A stretch of DNA of 64,000 nucleotides. It comes from Yoonia maritima. Its GTDB lineage: Bacteria; Pseudomonadota; Alphaproteobacteria; Rhodobacterales; Rhodobacteraceae. The stretch is taken from assembly GCF_003003285.1 (NCBI RefSeq), contig NZ_PVTP01000009.1, positions 62,001 through 126,000 on the forward strand, given 5' to 3'. Made by a program: the position numbers and the translations under genes. Under the pieces are notes generated by a model. That model saw only the letters and a program-made list of their open reading frames with translations, searched no databases and was not told where the DNA came from. Of this stretch, positions 8,470 to 17,002 are shown in pieces. Numbering within the stretch: the first letter of the stretch is position 1; each line of letters begins with the position of its first letter.

Positions 8470-9003
8470 ATGTCTCGTATTGGTAAAAAACCGGTTGAGC
8501 TGCCCGCAGGCGTTACTGCCTCGGTTTCAGGTCAAACCGTAGAAGTTAAAGGCCCTAAAGGGACCCAGACTTTTAAAGCCACAGACGACGTCACCATCAC
8601 TGTTGATGGTAACGTTGTTACTGTAGAACCACGCGGCAAATCCAAGCGCGCGCGCCAGCAGTGGGGCATGAGCCGCACAATGGTTGCGAACCTTGCGACT
8701 GGCGTTTCCGAAGGCTTCAAGAAAGAGCTTGAGCTATCGGGTGTTGGTTACCGTGCACAGATGCAGGGCAAAGTCCTAAAACTGTCATTGGGTTACAGCC
8801 ATGATGTGAATTTCGAAGTGCCAGAGGGTGTTACCGTGACATCTGCAAAGCCAACCGAAATCACAGTGGAAGGTATCGACGCACAACTTGTTGGTCAGGT
8901 CGCGGCAAATATCCGCGCTTGGCGTAAGCCAGAGCCTTATAAAGGCAAAGGCATCAAGTACAAAGGCGAATACATCTTCCGCAAAGAAGGCAAGAAGAAG
9001 TAA
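8470..9003 (+). CDS. rplF: 50S ribosomal protein L6
   Basis: 177 residues beginning [20 protein letters not shown], with the duplicated L6 fold and the C-terminal rRNA-binding segment [21 protein letters not shown]6 lies near the sarcin-ricin loop and the GTPase centre. rplR follows after 11 bases. Confidence 0.98.
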   Translation: MSRIGKKPVELPAGVTASVSGQTVEVKGPKGTQTFKATDDVTITVDGNVVTVEPRGKSKRARQQWGMSRTMVANLATGVSEGFKKELELSGVGYRAQMQGKVLKLSLGYSHDVNFEVPEGVTVTSAKPTEITVEGIDAQLVGQVAANIRAWRKPEPYKGKGIKYKGEYIFRKEGKKK

Positions 9004-9014
9004 GGAACGCACAG

Positions 9015-9380
9015 ATGGCAAACAGCAAAAGAACTCTGTTTCTGAAGCGCCGCATGCGCGTTCGGAACAAAATCAAGGGCGTTACAGCGAACCAAGGGCG
9101 TGCACGCCTGTCAGTTCACCGCTCGAACAAAAACATCAGCGTCCAGCTGATCGACGACGTCAAAGGCGTGACAATCGCGTCTGCTTCGTCTCTCGAAAAA
9201 GCACTGGGCGTGGTTGGCAAGAACAACATCGAAGCTGCTACAAAAGTGGGTGCTGCAATCGCAGAACGCGCGAAGAAAGCTGGCATCGAAGTTGCTTACT
9301 TCGACCGTGGTGGTTTCCTCTTTCACGGCAAAGTCAAGGCTCTGGCCGAGGCTGCACGTGAAGGTGGCTTGAAGATCTAA
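9015..9380 (+). CDS. rplR: 50S ribosomal protein L18
   Basis: 121 residues with a basic N-terminus and the conserved [20 protein letters not shown] near the end. L18 binds 5S rRNA together with L5. AAGGA lies 8 bases before the ATG. A strong hairpin and a 113-base gap follow before rpsE, an unusual break at this point of the spc operon. Confidence 0.97.
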   Translation: MANSKRTLFLKRRMRVRNKIKGVTANQGRARLSVHRSNKNISVQLIDDVKGVTIASASSLEKALGVVGKNNIEAATKVGAAIAERAKKAGIEVAYFDRGGFLFHGKVKALAEAAREGGLKI

Positions 9381-9389
9381 GACAGCGTA

Positions 9390-9417
9390 GAGGGTCCCGG
9401 ACATGTTCGGGACCCTC
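9390..9417 (+). terminator. Strong hairpin after rplR
   Basis: GAGGGTCCCG (9390-9399) pairs perfectly with CGGGACCCTC (9408-9417) around an 8-base loop. There is no T run, so it may be a Rho-dependent end, a partial attenuator or a 3' stabilising stem between rplR and rpsE rather than a classical terminator. Confidence 0.5.
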
Positions 9418-9493
9418 TCGATGATCGAGGCCTGCAAAGGCACTGCGATCGACAAAATCGGTGCTATGCACCATTCATAAAAGGACGCCACAT

Positions 9494-10072
9494 ATGGCAG
9501 AACGTGAAAACCGCGGCCGCGGCCGCAACCGTGAAGAACAAGCTCCTGAGTTTGCTGACCGTCTGGTCGCAATCAACCGGGTATCTAAAACCGTAAAAGG
9601 TGGTAAGCGCTTTGGTTTCGCAGCACTTGTTGTTGTTGGCGACCAAAAAGGCCGCGTTGGTTTCGGTAAAGGTAAAGCGAAAGAAGTACCTGAAGCGATC
9701 CGCAAAGCGACTGAGCAAGCTAAGCGTCAGATGATCCGCGTTGCTCTACGCGACGGCCGGACACTGCACCACGATATCGAAGGCCGTCACGGCGCCGGTA
9801 AAGTTGTTATGCGTACAGCCCCAGTTGGTACCGGTATCATCGCCGGTGGTCCAATGCGTGCTGTTTTCGAAATGCTCGGCGTTCAGGACGTTGTTTCTAA
9901 GTCGATCGGTTCGCAGAACCCATACAACATGATCCGCGCCACTATGAATGGCCTTTCTAAAGAGCAATCCCCACGCAACGTCGCTCAGCGTCGTGGCAAA
10001 AAGGTTGCTGACATCCTGCCAAAGCGTGACGAAGCACCTGCTGCCGCCACTGCTGAAGCTGCAGACGCGTAA
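9494..10072 (+). CDS. rpsE: 30S ribosomal protein S5
   Basis: 192 residues from ATG 9494 ([20 protein letters not shown]), which has AAAAGGA upstream; the frame to 9461 is an artefact of an upstream ATG. The S5 RNA-binding domain [20 protein letters not shown] and the glycine-rich [15 protein letters not shown] are intact. S5 contributes to decoding accuracy. The tail is alanine-rich, as in relatives. Confidence 0.97.
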   Translation: MAERENRGRGRNREEQAPEFADRLVAINRVSKTVKGGKRFGFAALVVVGDQKGRVGFGKGKAKEVPEAIRKATEQAKRQMIRVALRDGRTLHHDIEGRHGAGKVVMRTAPVGTGIIAGGPMRAVFEMLGVQDVVSKSIGSQNPYNMIRATMNGLSKEQSPRNVAQRRGKKVADILPKRDEAPAAATAEAADA

Positions 10073-10084
10073 GGAACCTGAACA

Positions 10085-10273
10085 ATGGCAAAAACGATTG
10101 TTGTTAAGCAGGTGGGTTCGCCCATCCGTCGCCCCGCCAAACAGCGTGCTACGCTGATCGGTCTGGGCCTGAACAAAATGAACCGTACGAAAGAACTGGA
10201 AGATACTCCTTCTGTTCGCGGCATGGTTAACTCGATCAGCCACATGGTCGAAATCATCGAAGAAAAAGGCTAA
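10085..10273 (+). CDS. rpmD: 50S ribosomal protein L30
   Basis: 62 residues, typical L30: [20 protein letters not shown], then the conserved [20 protein letters not shown]. It begins 12 bases after rpsE with AAGGA upstream. Normally rplO would follow immediately, but a terminator and two non-ribosomal genes come next. Confidence 0.97.
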   Translation: MAKTIVVKQVGSPIRRPAKQRATLIGLGLNKMNRTKELEDTPSVRGMVNSISHMVEIIEEKG

Positions 10274-10312
10274 CGCCTCGCCCGGCTAGTCTGGGTTTCG
10301 TTGAAATGATTT

Positions 10313-10344
10313 AAAACGCCCTCGGGAAACCGGGGGCGTTTTTA
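10313..10344 (+). terminator. Intrinsic terminator after rpmD
   Basis: AAAACGCCC and CGG pair with CCG and GGGCGTTTT around a GAAA tetraloop, with the T run formed by the 3' arm. It would end the rpmC-rpmD transcript before rplO. Confidence 0.88.
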
Positions 10345-10447
10345 CGTTTGACCTAATCCTAAAGTCCGTATCGCTCGAATCGAGTGGGTGTGCTCCGATC
10401 TCGTCGTGCGCGCGGTTTGCGTGCATAGCGTATTGGAGGAGGAAACG

Positions 10448-10885
10448 ATGTCTCATAAACTTTCAGGGGGCTGCGATCATATTAAGACTTATTCTGACGC
10501 GGACCCCATCGATAACCATACTTGTCATTGTTCGGTTTGTAAGGGTGTTACTGGTCAGCCGACCACCCACGTTGCTTTCTTTAAGCATGGAGATCTTGTG
10601 GTTGATGAATCCGCAGGGCTGAACCGACAGCCATTCAACGCAGCTAACCCTGATGGACCGCTCGAATTATGTACCTGCGCAGACTGCGGTGCGCCGATCA
10701 TGCTCGATGACAAAGAAAGCCGGATACGCGCAATTGTGCCAAACTTAATGGGCTATGAGGCGTCTTTTCCAGCCGCAACATATCATGCGTTCTATGATCC
10801 TGCGACTGGTGAAGCACGGCCGACAGACGGGCGCCCAGTGAGTGACGCGTTACGGGCAGATTTCGTTTGGCCAAAGCCTAGCTAG
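10448..10885 (+). CDS. GFA (CENP-V) domain zinc protein
   Basis: 145 residues from ATG 10448, which follows GGAGGAGG at good spacing. The cysteines C9, C26, C28, C31 and C75, C77, C80 (CHCSVCKG and CTCADCG) match the zinc-binding pattern of the GFA/CENP-V family. The first characterised member was reported to help condense glutathione with formaldehyde, but most relatives have no known substrate and I do not assign one. It is the first of two non-ribosomal genes between rpmD and rplO. Confidence 0.85.
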   Translation: MSHKLSGGCDHIKTYSDADPIDNHTCHCSVCKGVTGQPTTHVAFFKHGDLVVDESAGLNRQPFNAANPDGPLELCTCADCGAPIMLDDKESRIRAIVPNLMGYEASFPAATYHAFYDPATGEARPTDGRPVSDALRADFVWPKPS

Positions 10886-11177
10886 CCATGGTCGGACCCC
10901 GGACTTTTTAGACTGAAAAGTTCGGGTGAGATCATCTTAGAGTGCTGCATATGCAGCCAATGCTGAGAACATATTTGGACAGTGTGTGTTCGGATCATTC
11001 CGTTTGTTACTTTAAATCGATATTATGCTGCAGTTGCGGCATTCCAATGCTGCATAGCGGCAATTCCGTACGAGCGTTTGTTGCATGGCTCCAAAGCGCC
11101 TATCTTGAGGTCAAGGAATTCAACGCCCCCGCGCTGACCGCAGCGCTAAATGGGCATCGCTCGAGAAGGAAAATATA
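10886..11177. other. 292-base gap with hairpin and palindrome before the DUF1127 gene
   Basis: No convincing gene is seen. A hairpin at 10898-10926 (CCCGGACTTTT pairing with AAAAGTTCGGG, one G-U pair) could end the GFA transcript, though it lacks a T run. GCTGCATATGCAGC at 10944-10957 is a perfect palindrome. The AT-rich part around 10990-11030 may hold the DUF1127 promoter, but no clear -35/-10 pair stands out. Confidence 0.5.
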
Positions 11178-11402
11178 ATGGCTTACGCAAACGCAAATCT
11201 ACAGAACGCAACCAACAATCAGTTTGGTCGCATGGTTAACGACACTATTGCAGGCTTCAAAGCTGCAAGCGCGCGTCGCGCGGTTTATCGCGAAGTATTC
11301 GGTCAATTGAATAGCATGTCTGACCGTGACCTAGACGATATTGGTGTGGCACGTATCGCGATCCGCGATGTGGCTAAGCAAGCAGCATACGGCGACGCAT
11401 AA
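11178..11402 (+). CDS. DUF1127 small protein
   Basis: 74 residues starting MAYANANLQNATNNQFGRMV. The C-terminal half, REVFGQLNSMSDRDLDDIGV, is the DUF1127 (YjiS-like) motif with the L-x-D-IG-hallmark. Proteins of this family are short, arginine-rich and abundant in alphaproteobacteria; some bind RNA or affect phosphate and stress physiology. GAAGGA precedes the ATG. A long upstream gap and a strong terminator directly after suggest an independent single-gene transcript. Confidence 0.85.
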   Translation: MAYANANLQNATNNQFGRMVNDTIAGFKAASARRAVYREVFGQLNSMSDRDLDDIGVARIAIRDVAKQAAYGDA

Positions 11403-11429
11403 CTTATTAGTAACATATAACGAGTATAG

Positions 11430-11462
11430 ACGCCGGATGAGAAATCGTCCGGCGTTTTTATT
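11430..11462 (+). terminator. Intrinsic terminator after the DUF1127 gene
   Basis: ACGCCGGA (11430-11437) pairs with TCCGGCGT (11448-11455) and is followed by TTTTATTT, 27 bases after the stop. A canonical Rho-independent terminator. Confidence 0.92.
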
Positions 11463-11508
11463 TGCGCGTCAAATGCGCGCGCCCAGGAGTTGTGTTTGCT
11501 GTGCCTAC

Positions 11509-11537
11509 TTGATCCAGCGTCACCATCCGTCTATACG
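11509..11537 (+). promoter_or_regulatory. Candidate promoter for rplO-secY-adk
   Basis: TTGATC (11509-11514), a 17-base spacer and TATACG (11532-11537) lie about 95 bases before rplO and just after the DUF1127 terminator. It is the best sigma-70-like match in the gap and uses the same -10 as the candidate before rplB. Prediction only. Confidence 0.55.
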
Positions 11538-11631
11538 CCGCTGGTCGGATCACGTTGACCCGACTCAATTTTAACGCCGTGTTTGACCGCTCCCGTCGCT
11601 GGGGGTCAGTTCCGGCAAAAGGAGAAGCGAC

Positions 11632-12105
11632 ATGAAACTGAACGAACTTCACGACAACGAAGGCGCAACGCAACGCAAGAAACGCATTGGCCGTGGTCCG
11701 GGTTCCGGCATGGGTAAGACTGGTGGCCGTGGTATCAAAGGTCAAAAGTCACGTTCTGGTGTAGCGATCAAAGGCTTCGAAGGCGGCCAGATGCCAATCT
11801 ACCAGCGTCTGCCTAAGCGTGGCTTTAACAAACCGAACCGCAAGGCATTTGCTGTTGTAAACCTTGGCCTGATCCAGAAATTCATCGACGAAGGCAAGAT
11901 CGACATCAAAGCAGACATCACAGAAGATGCGCTGATCGCGTCAGGTCTGGTTCGTCGCAAAAAAGACGGTATTCGCGTTCTTGCTAAGGGCGATTTTACC
12001 GCCAAAGCAACAATCGTCGTTACTGGTGCGTCTGCGGGCGCTGTAGAAGCTGTCGCAAAAGCAGGCGGTTCACTGACTGTCGCAACTGTCGCCGCGGCTG
12101 AGTAA
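11632..12105 (+). CDS. rplO: 50S ribosomal protein L15
   Basis: 157 residues with the glycine- and basic-rich N-terminus [20 protein letters not shown] that threads into 23S rRNA, and the C-terminal V-rich globular domain. AAAGGAGAAG precedes the ATG. It is followed by a 103-base gap with a strong hairpin before secY. Confidence 0.97.
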   Translation: MKLNELHDNEGATQRKKRIGRGPGSGMGKTGGRGIKGQKSRSGVAIKGFEGGQMPIYQRLPKRGFNKPNRKAFAVVNLGLIQKFIDEGKIDIKADITEDALIASGLVRRKKDGIRVLAKGDFTAKATIVVTGASAGAVEAVAKAGGSLTVATVAAAE

Positions 12106-12154
12106 GGCTTGTGAGCGGCGGTAACGTCGCTTACATATTCTTTCAAGTTTTCCC

Positions 12155-12190
12155 AAACGCCGCCAACGGGAAACCGTCTGGCGGCGTTTA
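12155..12190 (+). terminator. Long hairpin between rplO and secY (possible attenuator)
   Basis: AAACGCCGCC (12155-12164) pairs with GGCGGCGTTT (12180-12189), with ACGG-GAAA-CCGT inside. No T run follows, and secY starts only 19 bases later, so it may reduce rather than end expression of secY relative to rplO. Confidence 0.5.
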
Positions 12191-12208
12191 GCATGAAAAG
12201 AGACTCAA

Positions 12209-13570
12209 ATGGCTTCTGCAGCAGAGCAAATGGCTTCGAACATTAGTTGGAGCGCGTTCGGTAAGGCAACGGAACTGCGTCAGCGCATTCTGTTTACCAT
12301 CGGGATGCTGATGGTTTACCGCCTCGGTACTTATATCCCTGTTCCCGGTATTGATTCTATCGCATTGCGTGATTTCATGACCCAGGCATCCAGCGGCATT
12401 GGCGGCATTCTGTCGATGTTCACCGGTGGGGCATTATCACGTATGGCGATCTTTACCCTAGGTATCATGCCTTACATTTCTGCGTCCATTGTGATGCAGT
12501 TGCTGGGCTCTATGTGGGAGCCGCTAAAAAACCTTAAGAAAGAAGGCGAACAAGGTCGTCGTAAGCTGACGCAATACACGCGTTACGGCACGGTGTTCCT
12601 TGCAACCGTGCAGGCCTATGGTCTGTCTGTTGGCCTTGAGGCTGGTGGTTTTGCCACTGATCCGGGGCTCTTCTTTCGCGCCTCATGTGTGATCACTATT
12701 GTCGGCGGCACAATGCTGTTGATGTGGATCGGCGAACAGATCACATCCCGCGGGATTGGTAACGGCATCTCTTTGATCATTTTCGTTGGTATTATCGCTG
12801 AAATTCCCGCAGCAATGGCGCAGTTTCTTGCCCAAGGTCGTTCGGGCACTATCAGCCCACTGACAATTATTGGCATTCTGTTGATGGTTGGTGTGGTTTT
12901 GCTGTTCGTGGTATTCATGGAACGTTCGTTACGGAAAATCCACATTCAGTACCCGCGTCAACAGCGAGGTATGAAGGTGTATGATGGATCGTCGAGCCAC
13001 TTGCCGATCAAAGTAAACCCTGCCGGCGTTATTCCTGCGATCTTTGCGTCTGCGTTGCTGTTGCTTCCAACAACCATCAGCACGTTCAGTGGCGGTACAT
13101 CTGGACCAGTTATGTCGACGATCTTGGCGTTGTTTGGTCCCGGTCAGCCGCTCTATCTGATATTCTTTGGCGGCATGATCGTGTTTTTCACGTATTTCTA
13201 CACGCGCGAAGTTGCCTTTAAGACCGATGAAGTTGCCGAAAACCTAAAAAGCCAAAACGGCTTCGTGCCGGGCATTCGCCCAGGCAAGAAAACGGCTGAA
13301 TATTTGGATTATGTTGTAACCCGCATTCTTGTGCTTGGTTCTGGCTATCTTGCCCTTGTGGCACTGCTGCCAGAGATCATCCGGGCGCAATTGTCCGTTC
13401 CATTCTATTTTGGTGGTACGTCAGTGCTGATCATCGTGTCAGTTGGGATGGATACGATCCAACAAGTCCAGTCGCATCTCGTCGCCCATCAATACGAAGG
13501 TCTGATTGAGAAGTCACAGCTGCGTGGTAAACGTAGTGCAAACAAACGTAAGGGGCCTTCGCGTCGATGA
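12209..13570 (+). CDS. secY: Protein translocase subunit SecY
   Basis: 453 residues, the expected length, with about ten transmembrane helices. It starts [20 protein letters not shown] and contains the plug-region sequence [12 protein letters not shown] and conserved cytoplasmic loops such as [15 protein letters not shown] and [20 protein letters not shown]. SecY is the channel of the SecYEG translocon in the inner membrane. Its end overlaps the adk start by four bases (ATGA), coupling the two. Confidence 0.98.
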   Translation: MASAAEQMASNISWSAFGKATELRQRILFTIGMLMVYRLGTYIPVPGIDSIALRDFMTQASSGIGGILSMFTGGALSRMAIFTLGIMPYISASIVMQLLGSMWEPLKNLKKEGEQGRRKLTQYTRYGTVFLATVQAYGLSVGLEAGGFATDPGLFFRASCVITIVGGTMLLMWIGEQITSRGIGNGISLIIFVGIIAEIPAAMAQFLAQGRSGTISPLTIIGILLMVGVVLLFVVFMERSLRKIHIQYPRQQRGMKVYDGSSSHLPIKVNPAGVIPAIFASALLLLPTTISTFSGGTSGPVMSTILALFGPGQPLYLIFFGGMIVFFTYFYTREVAFKTDEVAENLKSQNGFVPGIRPGKKTAEYLDYVVTRILVLGSGYLALVALLPEIIRAQLSVPFYFGGTSVLIIVSVGMDTIQQVQSHLVAHQYEGLIEKSQLRGKRSANKRKGPSRR

Positions 13571-14211
13571 ACATTATTCTGCTGGGACCGCCCGGAGCGG
13601 GCAAGGGAACACAAGCACGCAAGCTTGTTGAAGAACGAAACATGGTGCAACTAAGCACTGGGGACATGTTACGTGCCGCGCGGACCAGCGGGACTGAAAT
13701 GGGCAAGAAAGTCGCAGCCGTTATGGATGCAGGCAATCTTGTCACCGACGAAATCGTAATCGGCTTGATCCGGGAGCAGCTAGAAGCTGACAATGGTGCC
13801 GACGGTTACATCTTTGATGGCTTCCCGCGCACATTGGCGCAGGCTGATGCGCTGGGTCGTTTGCTGATGGACATGGGCGAGAACCTCGATTCGGTCATTG
13901 AAATGCAAGTTGATGACGAAGCGCTTGTCGATCGCATCACTGCTCGTTCGACATGTGGGAAGTGTGGTGAGGTCTATAACGACAACACCAAGCCAATCCC
14001 AGCGGACAACAAGTGCACCAACTGCGGTGCGTCTGATTTCCAACGTCGTGCCGATGACAATGAAGAAAGCCTGCGTACTCGTTTGATGGCGTACTATAAG
14101 CAGACCAGCCCATTGGTCGGCTACTACTATGCCAAAGGCGATCTGAAATCCGTGGATGGTTTGGCCAGCATGGATGAAGTGGCGAAAAGCATTTCAGCGG
14201 CGCTGGCGTAA
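13567..14211 (+). CDS. adk: Adenylate kinase (zinc-lid type)
   Basis: 214 residues. The P-loop [16 protein letters not shown] is at 4-19, and the LID domain carries two C-X2-C pairs ([10 protein letters not shown] and CTNCGASDF), so this is the zinc-binding form seen in many alphaproteobacteria and Gram-positives. It catalyses ATP + AMP to 2 ADP. It overlaps secY by four bases. The stop codon itself lies inside a 28-bp perfect palindrome. Confidence 0.98.
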   Translation: MNIILLGPPGAGKGTQARKLVEERNMVQLSTGDMLRAARTSGTEMGKKVAAVMDAGNLVTDEIVIGLIREQLEADNGADGYIFDGFPRTLAQADALGRLLMDMGENLDSVIEMQVDDEALVDRITARSTCGKCGEVYNDNTKPIPADNKCTNCGASDFQRRADDNEESLRTRLMAYYKQTSPLVGYYYAKGDLKSVDGLASMDEVAKSISAALA

Positions 14212-14231
14212 ATTTCTAGAAATTTACGCCA
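14204..14231. repeat. 28-bp perfect palindrome over the adk stop codon
   Basis: Bases 14204-14231 form a perfect palindrome centred on CTAG; each arm reads TGGCGTAAATTTCT. In RNA it would fold as a 12-bp stem with a CUAG loop. It covers the last codons and TAA of adk. It shares the core TTTCTAGAAA with a second palindrome 28 bases downstream (centre to centre). Confidence 0.9.
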
Positions 14232-14237
14232 CAGATG

Positions 14238-14253
14238 GATTTTCTAGAAAATC
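14238..14253. repeat. Second CTAG-centred palindrome after adk
   Basis: GATTTTCTAGAAAATC is a 16-bp perfect palindrome with the same TTTCTAGAAA core as the palindrome at 14204-14231. It lies about 20 bases upstream of the -35 element proposed for rpsM, so a protein-binding role is possible. Confidence 0.9.
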
Positions 14254-14274
14254 TATCGCTGCAACTTGGGTGGG

Positions 14275-14303
14275 TTGACCCGATAGGAAATGCCCCCTAA
14301 ACA
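14275..14303 (+). promoter_or_regulatory. Candidate promoter for rpsM-rpsK-rpoA-rplQ
   Basis: TTGACC (14275-14280), a 17-base spacer and TAAACA (14298-14303) lie about 160 bases before rpsM, in the 250-base gap after adk. It would drive the alpha operon separately from secY-adk. Further on, AAGCCCG (14380-14386) and CGGGCTT (14399-14405) form a leader hairpin. Prediction only. Confidence 0.5.
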
Positions 14304-14461
14304 ACGCCATCCCGAACGGGAATCAATAGATGGTTAATGGGTCGCACCCGTGAAGCCATCCACCACCTCGATATGACTTAAGCCCGGGCACATCGCTTCG
14401 GGCTTGCGTTGTGAAAAAAGGGTCTGGAATGACGGACCCGCAACCAAAAGGAATTGCACAC

Positions 14462-14830
14462 GTGGCACGTATTGCCGGCGTAAACATCCCGACTGCAAAG
14501 CGGGTTCCAATCGCCCTTACCTACATCACCGGAATTGGCCCTGCCAAATCTGAAGAAATCTGTGAAGCGGTCAAAATTGACCGCACACGTCGCGTTAACG
14601 AACTGTCTGACGCCGAAGTATTGGCTATCCGCGAGTACATCGACGCGAACCTGACAGTTGAAGGTGACTTGCGTCGTGAAGTCACAATGAACGTCAAGCG
14701 TCTGATGGACCTTGGCTGCTACCGTGGCCTGCGTCACCGTCGTAACCTGCCTGTTCGTGGGCAGCGTACATCAACAAACGCACGTACACGCAAGGGCCCT
14801 GCAAAGGCCATTGCTGGTAAGAAGAAATAA
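14462..14830 (+). CDS. rpsM: 30S ribosomal protein S13 (GTG start)
   Basis: 122 residues from GTG 14462, giving the canonical [26 protein letters not shown] lies 10 bases upstream. The frame is open to an ATG at 14411, but the extra 17 residues are not part of S13. The C-terminal segment [20 protein letters not shown] is intact. S13 contacts P-site tRNA and L5 across the subunit interface. Confidence 0.95.
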   Translation: MARIAGVNIPTAKRVPIALTYITGIGPAKSEEICEAVKIDRTRRVNELSDAEVLAIREYIDANLTVEGDLRREVTMNVKRLMDLGCYRGLRHRRNLPVRGQRTSTNARTRKGPAKAIAGKKK

Positions 14831-14844
14831 GGGAGATCTGACAG

Positions 14845-15234
14845 ATGGCACGTGATACCAAACGCACCAAAAAGAAGGTCTCCAAGAACATCGCCGCTGG
14901 CGTTGCTCACGTGAACTCTTCTTTCAACAACACAAAAATCCTCATCTCCGATGTGCAGGGCAACGCGATCTCTTGGTCGTCTGCTGGCACAATGGGCTTC
15001 AAAGGGTCGCGTAAATCGACACCTTATGCTGCTCAGATGGCTGCTGAGGATGCAGGCAAGAAAGCACAAGATCACGGCGTGAAAACGCTTGAAGTCGAAG
15101 TGCAGGGTCCTGGTTCTGGCCGTGAAAGCGCTCTGCGCGCACTGGCTGCTGCTGGTTTTAACATCACATCGATCCGTGACGTGACACCAATGGCACATAA
15201 CGGTTGCCGCCCACCAAAGCGCCGCCGCGTCTAA
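14845..15234 (+). CDS. rpsK: 30S ribosomal protein S11
   Basis: 129 residues with the conserved [20 protein letters not shown] and [20 protein letters not shown], ending PPKRRRV. S11 lies on the platform near the Shine-Dalgarno helix. GGGAGA precedes the ATG. A 112-base gap with a hairpin separates it from rpoA. Confidence 0.98.
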   Translation: MARDTKRTKKKVSKNIAAGVAHVNSSFNNTKILISDVQGNAISWSSAGTMGFKGSRKSTPYAAQMAAEDAGKKAQDHGVKTLEVEVQGPGSGRESALRALAAAGFNITSIRDVTPMAHNGCRPPKRRRV

Positions 15235-15249
15235 TTTCACCCAAACGCT

Positions 15250-15280
15250 TTGGGGTCGTGTATTTATTGCGCGGCCCCAA
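15250..15280 (+). terminator. Hairpin between rpsK and rpoA
   Basis: TTGGGGTCG (15250-15258) pairs with CGGCCCCAA (15272-15280), one G-U pair, with a 13-base AT-rich loop. There is no T run. It may adjust rpoA expression relative to the ribosomal genes; no effect can be shown from sequence. Confidence 0.4.
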
Positions 15281-15346
15281 TACGTCATTTTGAAACCTCG
15301 GGCGTTTGCCTTTTGGACATGAAGGCAGACAGGAATGGAGGGACAC

Positions 15347-16363
15347 ATGATCCACAAGAACTGGGCTGAGTTGATTAAACCAACTCAATTGGAAGTTAAA
15401 CCGGGTAACGACCCGATGCGTCAGGCAACAGTGATTGCTGAACCGCTCGAGCGTGGCTTTGGTCTGACATTGGGCAACGCGCTGCGTCGCGTACTAATGT
15501 CTTCGTTGCAAGGTGCTGCGATTACTGCTGTGCAGATCGACAACGTCCTGCACGAGTTCTCTTCCGTGTCCGGTGTACGTGAAGACGTCACTGACATCGT
15601 TCTGAACCTCAAGGGCGTCGCGATCCGTATGGAAGTCGAAGGCCCTAAGCGTTTGTCCGTTCAGGCCAAAGGCCCTGGCGTTGTGACAGCTGCTGACATC
15701 TCAGAAACTGCTGGGATCGAAGTTCTGAACAAAGACCACGTTATCTGTCACCTTGATGATGGCGCTGATCTGTACATGGAACTGACCGTGAATACCGGTA
15801 AGGGCTATGTTGCTGCAGACAAGAACAAACCAGAAGACGCACCGATTGGCATGATTGCTATCGACGCGATCTATTCGCCTGTGAAAAAAGTGAGCTATGA
15901 CGTTCAGCCGACCCGTGAAGGTCAGGTTTTGGACTATGATAAGCTGACGATGAAAGTCGAAACAGACGGTTCGATCACACCTGACGATGCGGTTGCTTAC
16001 GCAGCACGTATTCTGCAGGATCAGCTGTCTATCTTCGTCAACTTCGACGAGCCTGAATCTGCTTCTACTGGTGCAGACGATGACGGTCTTGAGTTCAACC
16101 CGCTTCTGCTGAAGAAAGTGGATGAGCTGGAACTGTCTGTCCGTTCAGCAAACTGCCTGAAGAACGACAACATCGTCTACATCGGTGATCTGATCCAGAA
16201 AACCGAAGCAGAAATGCTGCGCACACCTAACTTTGGTCGTAAGTCTTTGAATGAAATCAAAGAAGTACTGTCAGGCATGGGGCTGCACCTTGGCATGGAC
16301 GTAGAGGATTGGCCGCCGGATAACATCGAAGATCTGGCGAAAAAGTTCGAAGATCAGTTCTAA
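15347..16363 (+). CDS. rpoA: DNA-directed RNA polymerase subunit alpha
   Basis: 338 residues from ATG 15347 ([20 protein letters not shown]), the canonical start, with GGAGGG just upstream; an ATG at 15335 would add four residues. The N-terminal dimerisation domain contains [20 protein letters not shown], and the C-terminal domain contains [20 protein letters not shown] and [13 protein letters not shown], which bind UP elements and activators. Confidence 0.98.
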   Translation: MIHKNWAELIKPTQLEVKPGNDPMRQATVIAEPLERGFGLTLGNALRRVLMSSLQGAAITAVQIDNVLHEFSSVSGVREDVTDIVLNLKGVAIRMEVEGPKRLSVQAKGPGVVTAADISETAGIEVLNKDHVICHLDDGADLYMELTVNTGKGYVAADKNKPEDAPIGMIAIDAIYSPVKKVSYDVQPTREGQVLDYDKLTMKVETDGSITPDDAVAYAARILQDQLSIFVNFDEPESASTGADDDGLEFNPLLLKKVDELELSVRSANCLKNDNIVYIGDLIQKTEAEMLRTPNFGRKSLNEIKEVLSGMGLHLGMDVEDWPPDNIEDLAKKFEDQF

Positions 16364-16369
16364 GAATTT

Positions 16370-16391
16370 GGGTGGGCCTTCGGGCCCATCC
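16370..16391 (+). terminator. Hairpin between rpoA and rplQ
   Basis: GGGTGGGCC (16370-16378) pairs with GGCCCATCC (16383-16391) around a stable TTCG tetraloop, 7 bases after the rpoA stop. It lacks a T run, so it is more likely a processing or stabilising stem than a full terminator. rplQ starts 108 bases further on. Confidence 0.45.
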
Positions 16392-16498
16392 GCACAAATG
16401 CCAGCACGGGCTGGGAATACTCGGACAATTCTGTCCCACTAACGGAGCAGGCGTCATCGCAGCGCAGGCCCATCATAAAACAAAATGGAGACTATCAA

Positions 16499-16918
16499 AT
16501 GCGTCACGCACGAGGTTACCGCCGCCTGAATCGTACACACGAGCACCGCAAAGCGCTGTTCGCGAACATGGCTGGCTCGCTCATCGAACATGAGCAAATC
16601 AAAACAACATTGCCAAAAGCGAAAGAACTTCGCCGCATTGTTGAAAAGCTTATCACACTTGCAAAACGTGGTGACTTGCACGCACGCCGTCAGGCAAACG
16701 CACGCCTGAAGCAAGAAATGCACACAGCGAAACTGTTCGAAATCTTGGGGCCACGCTACCAAGACCGTCAGGGTGGTTACATCCGCATCATGAAAGCCGG
16801 CTTCCGTTACGGTGACATGGCGCCAATGGCGATCATTGAATTCGTTGACCGCGATGTTGATGCTAAAGGTTCTGCTGACAAAGCACGTCTGGCTGAGTTC
16901 GAAGCTCTCGAAGATTAA
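16499..16918 (+). CDS. rplQ: 50S ribosomal protein L17
   Basis: 139 residues with the conserved N-terminus [20 protein letters not shown] and the [20 protein letters not shown] segment. L17 is the usual last gene of the alpha operon and lies near the tunnel exit. A canonical intrinsic terminator follows 28 bases after the stop. Confidence 0.98.
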   Translation: MRHARGYRRLNRTHEHRKALFANMAGSLIEHEQIKTTLPKAKELRRIVEKLITLAKRGDLHARRQANARLKQEMHTAKLFEILGPRYQDRQGGYIRIMKAGFRYGDMAPMAIIEFVDRDVDAKGSADKARLAEFEALED

Positions 16919-16945
16919 TTTCCCGACATTTCGTTGAGATTTTGC

Positions 16946-16979
16946 AAAGCCTCGCGGTATCGCGGGGCTTTCGCTTTTT
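16946..16979 (+). terminator. Intrinsic terminator ending the alpha operon
   Basis: AAAGCCTCGCG (16946-16956) pairs with CGCGGGGCTTT (16961-16971) around GTAT, one G-U pair, followed by CGCTTTTT. Confidence 0.9.
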
Positions 16980-17002
16980 GAGATAAGGCATATGTTCGCT
17001 TC

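Noticed and set aside
10942-11178. 78-residue frame upstream of the DUF1127 gene
   Set aside because: Cysteine-rich, no ribosome binding site, no family resemblance, and ends exactly at the DUF1127 start; judged to be untranslated leader sequence.
14734-15357. 207-residue - strand frame across rpsM, rpsK and the rpoA start
   Set aside because: Covers three conserved genes on the + strand; composition is that of a reverse-complement shadow.
16421-16438. GGACA-ATTC-TGTCC inverted repeat before rplQ
   Set aside because: Short arms and no supporting context; could easily occur by chance.
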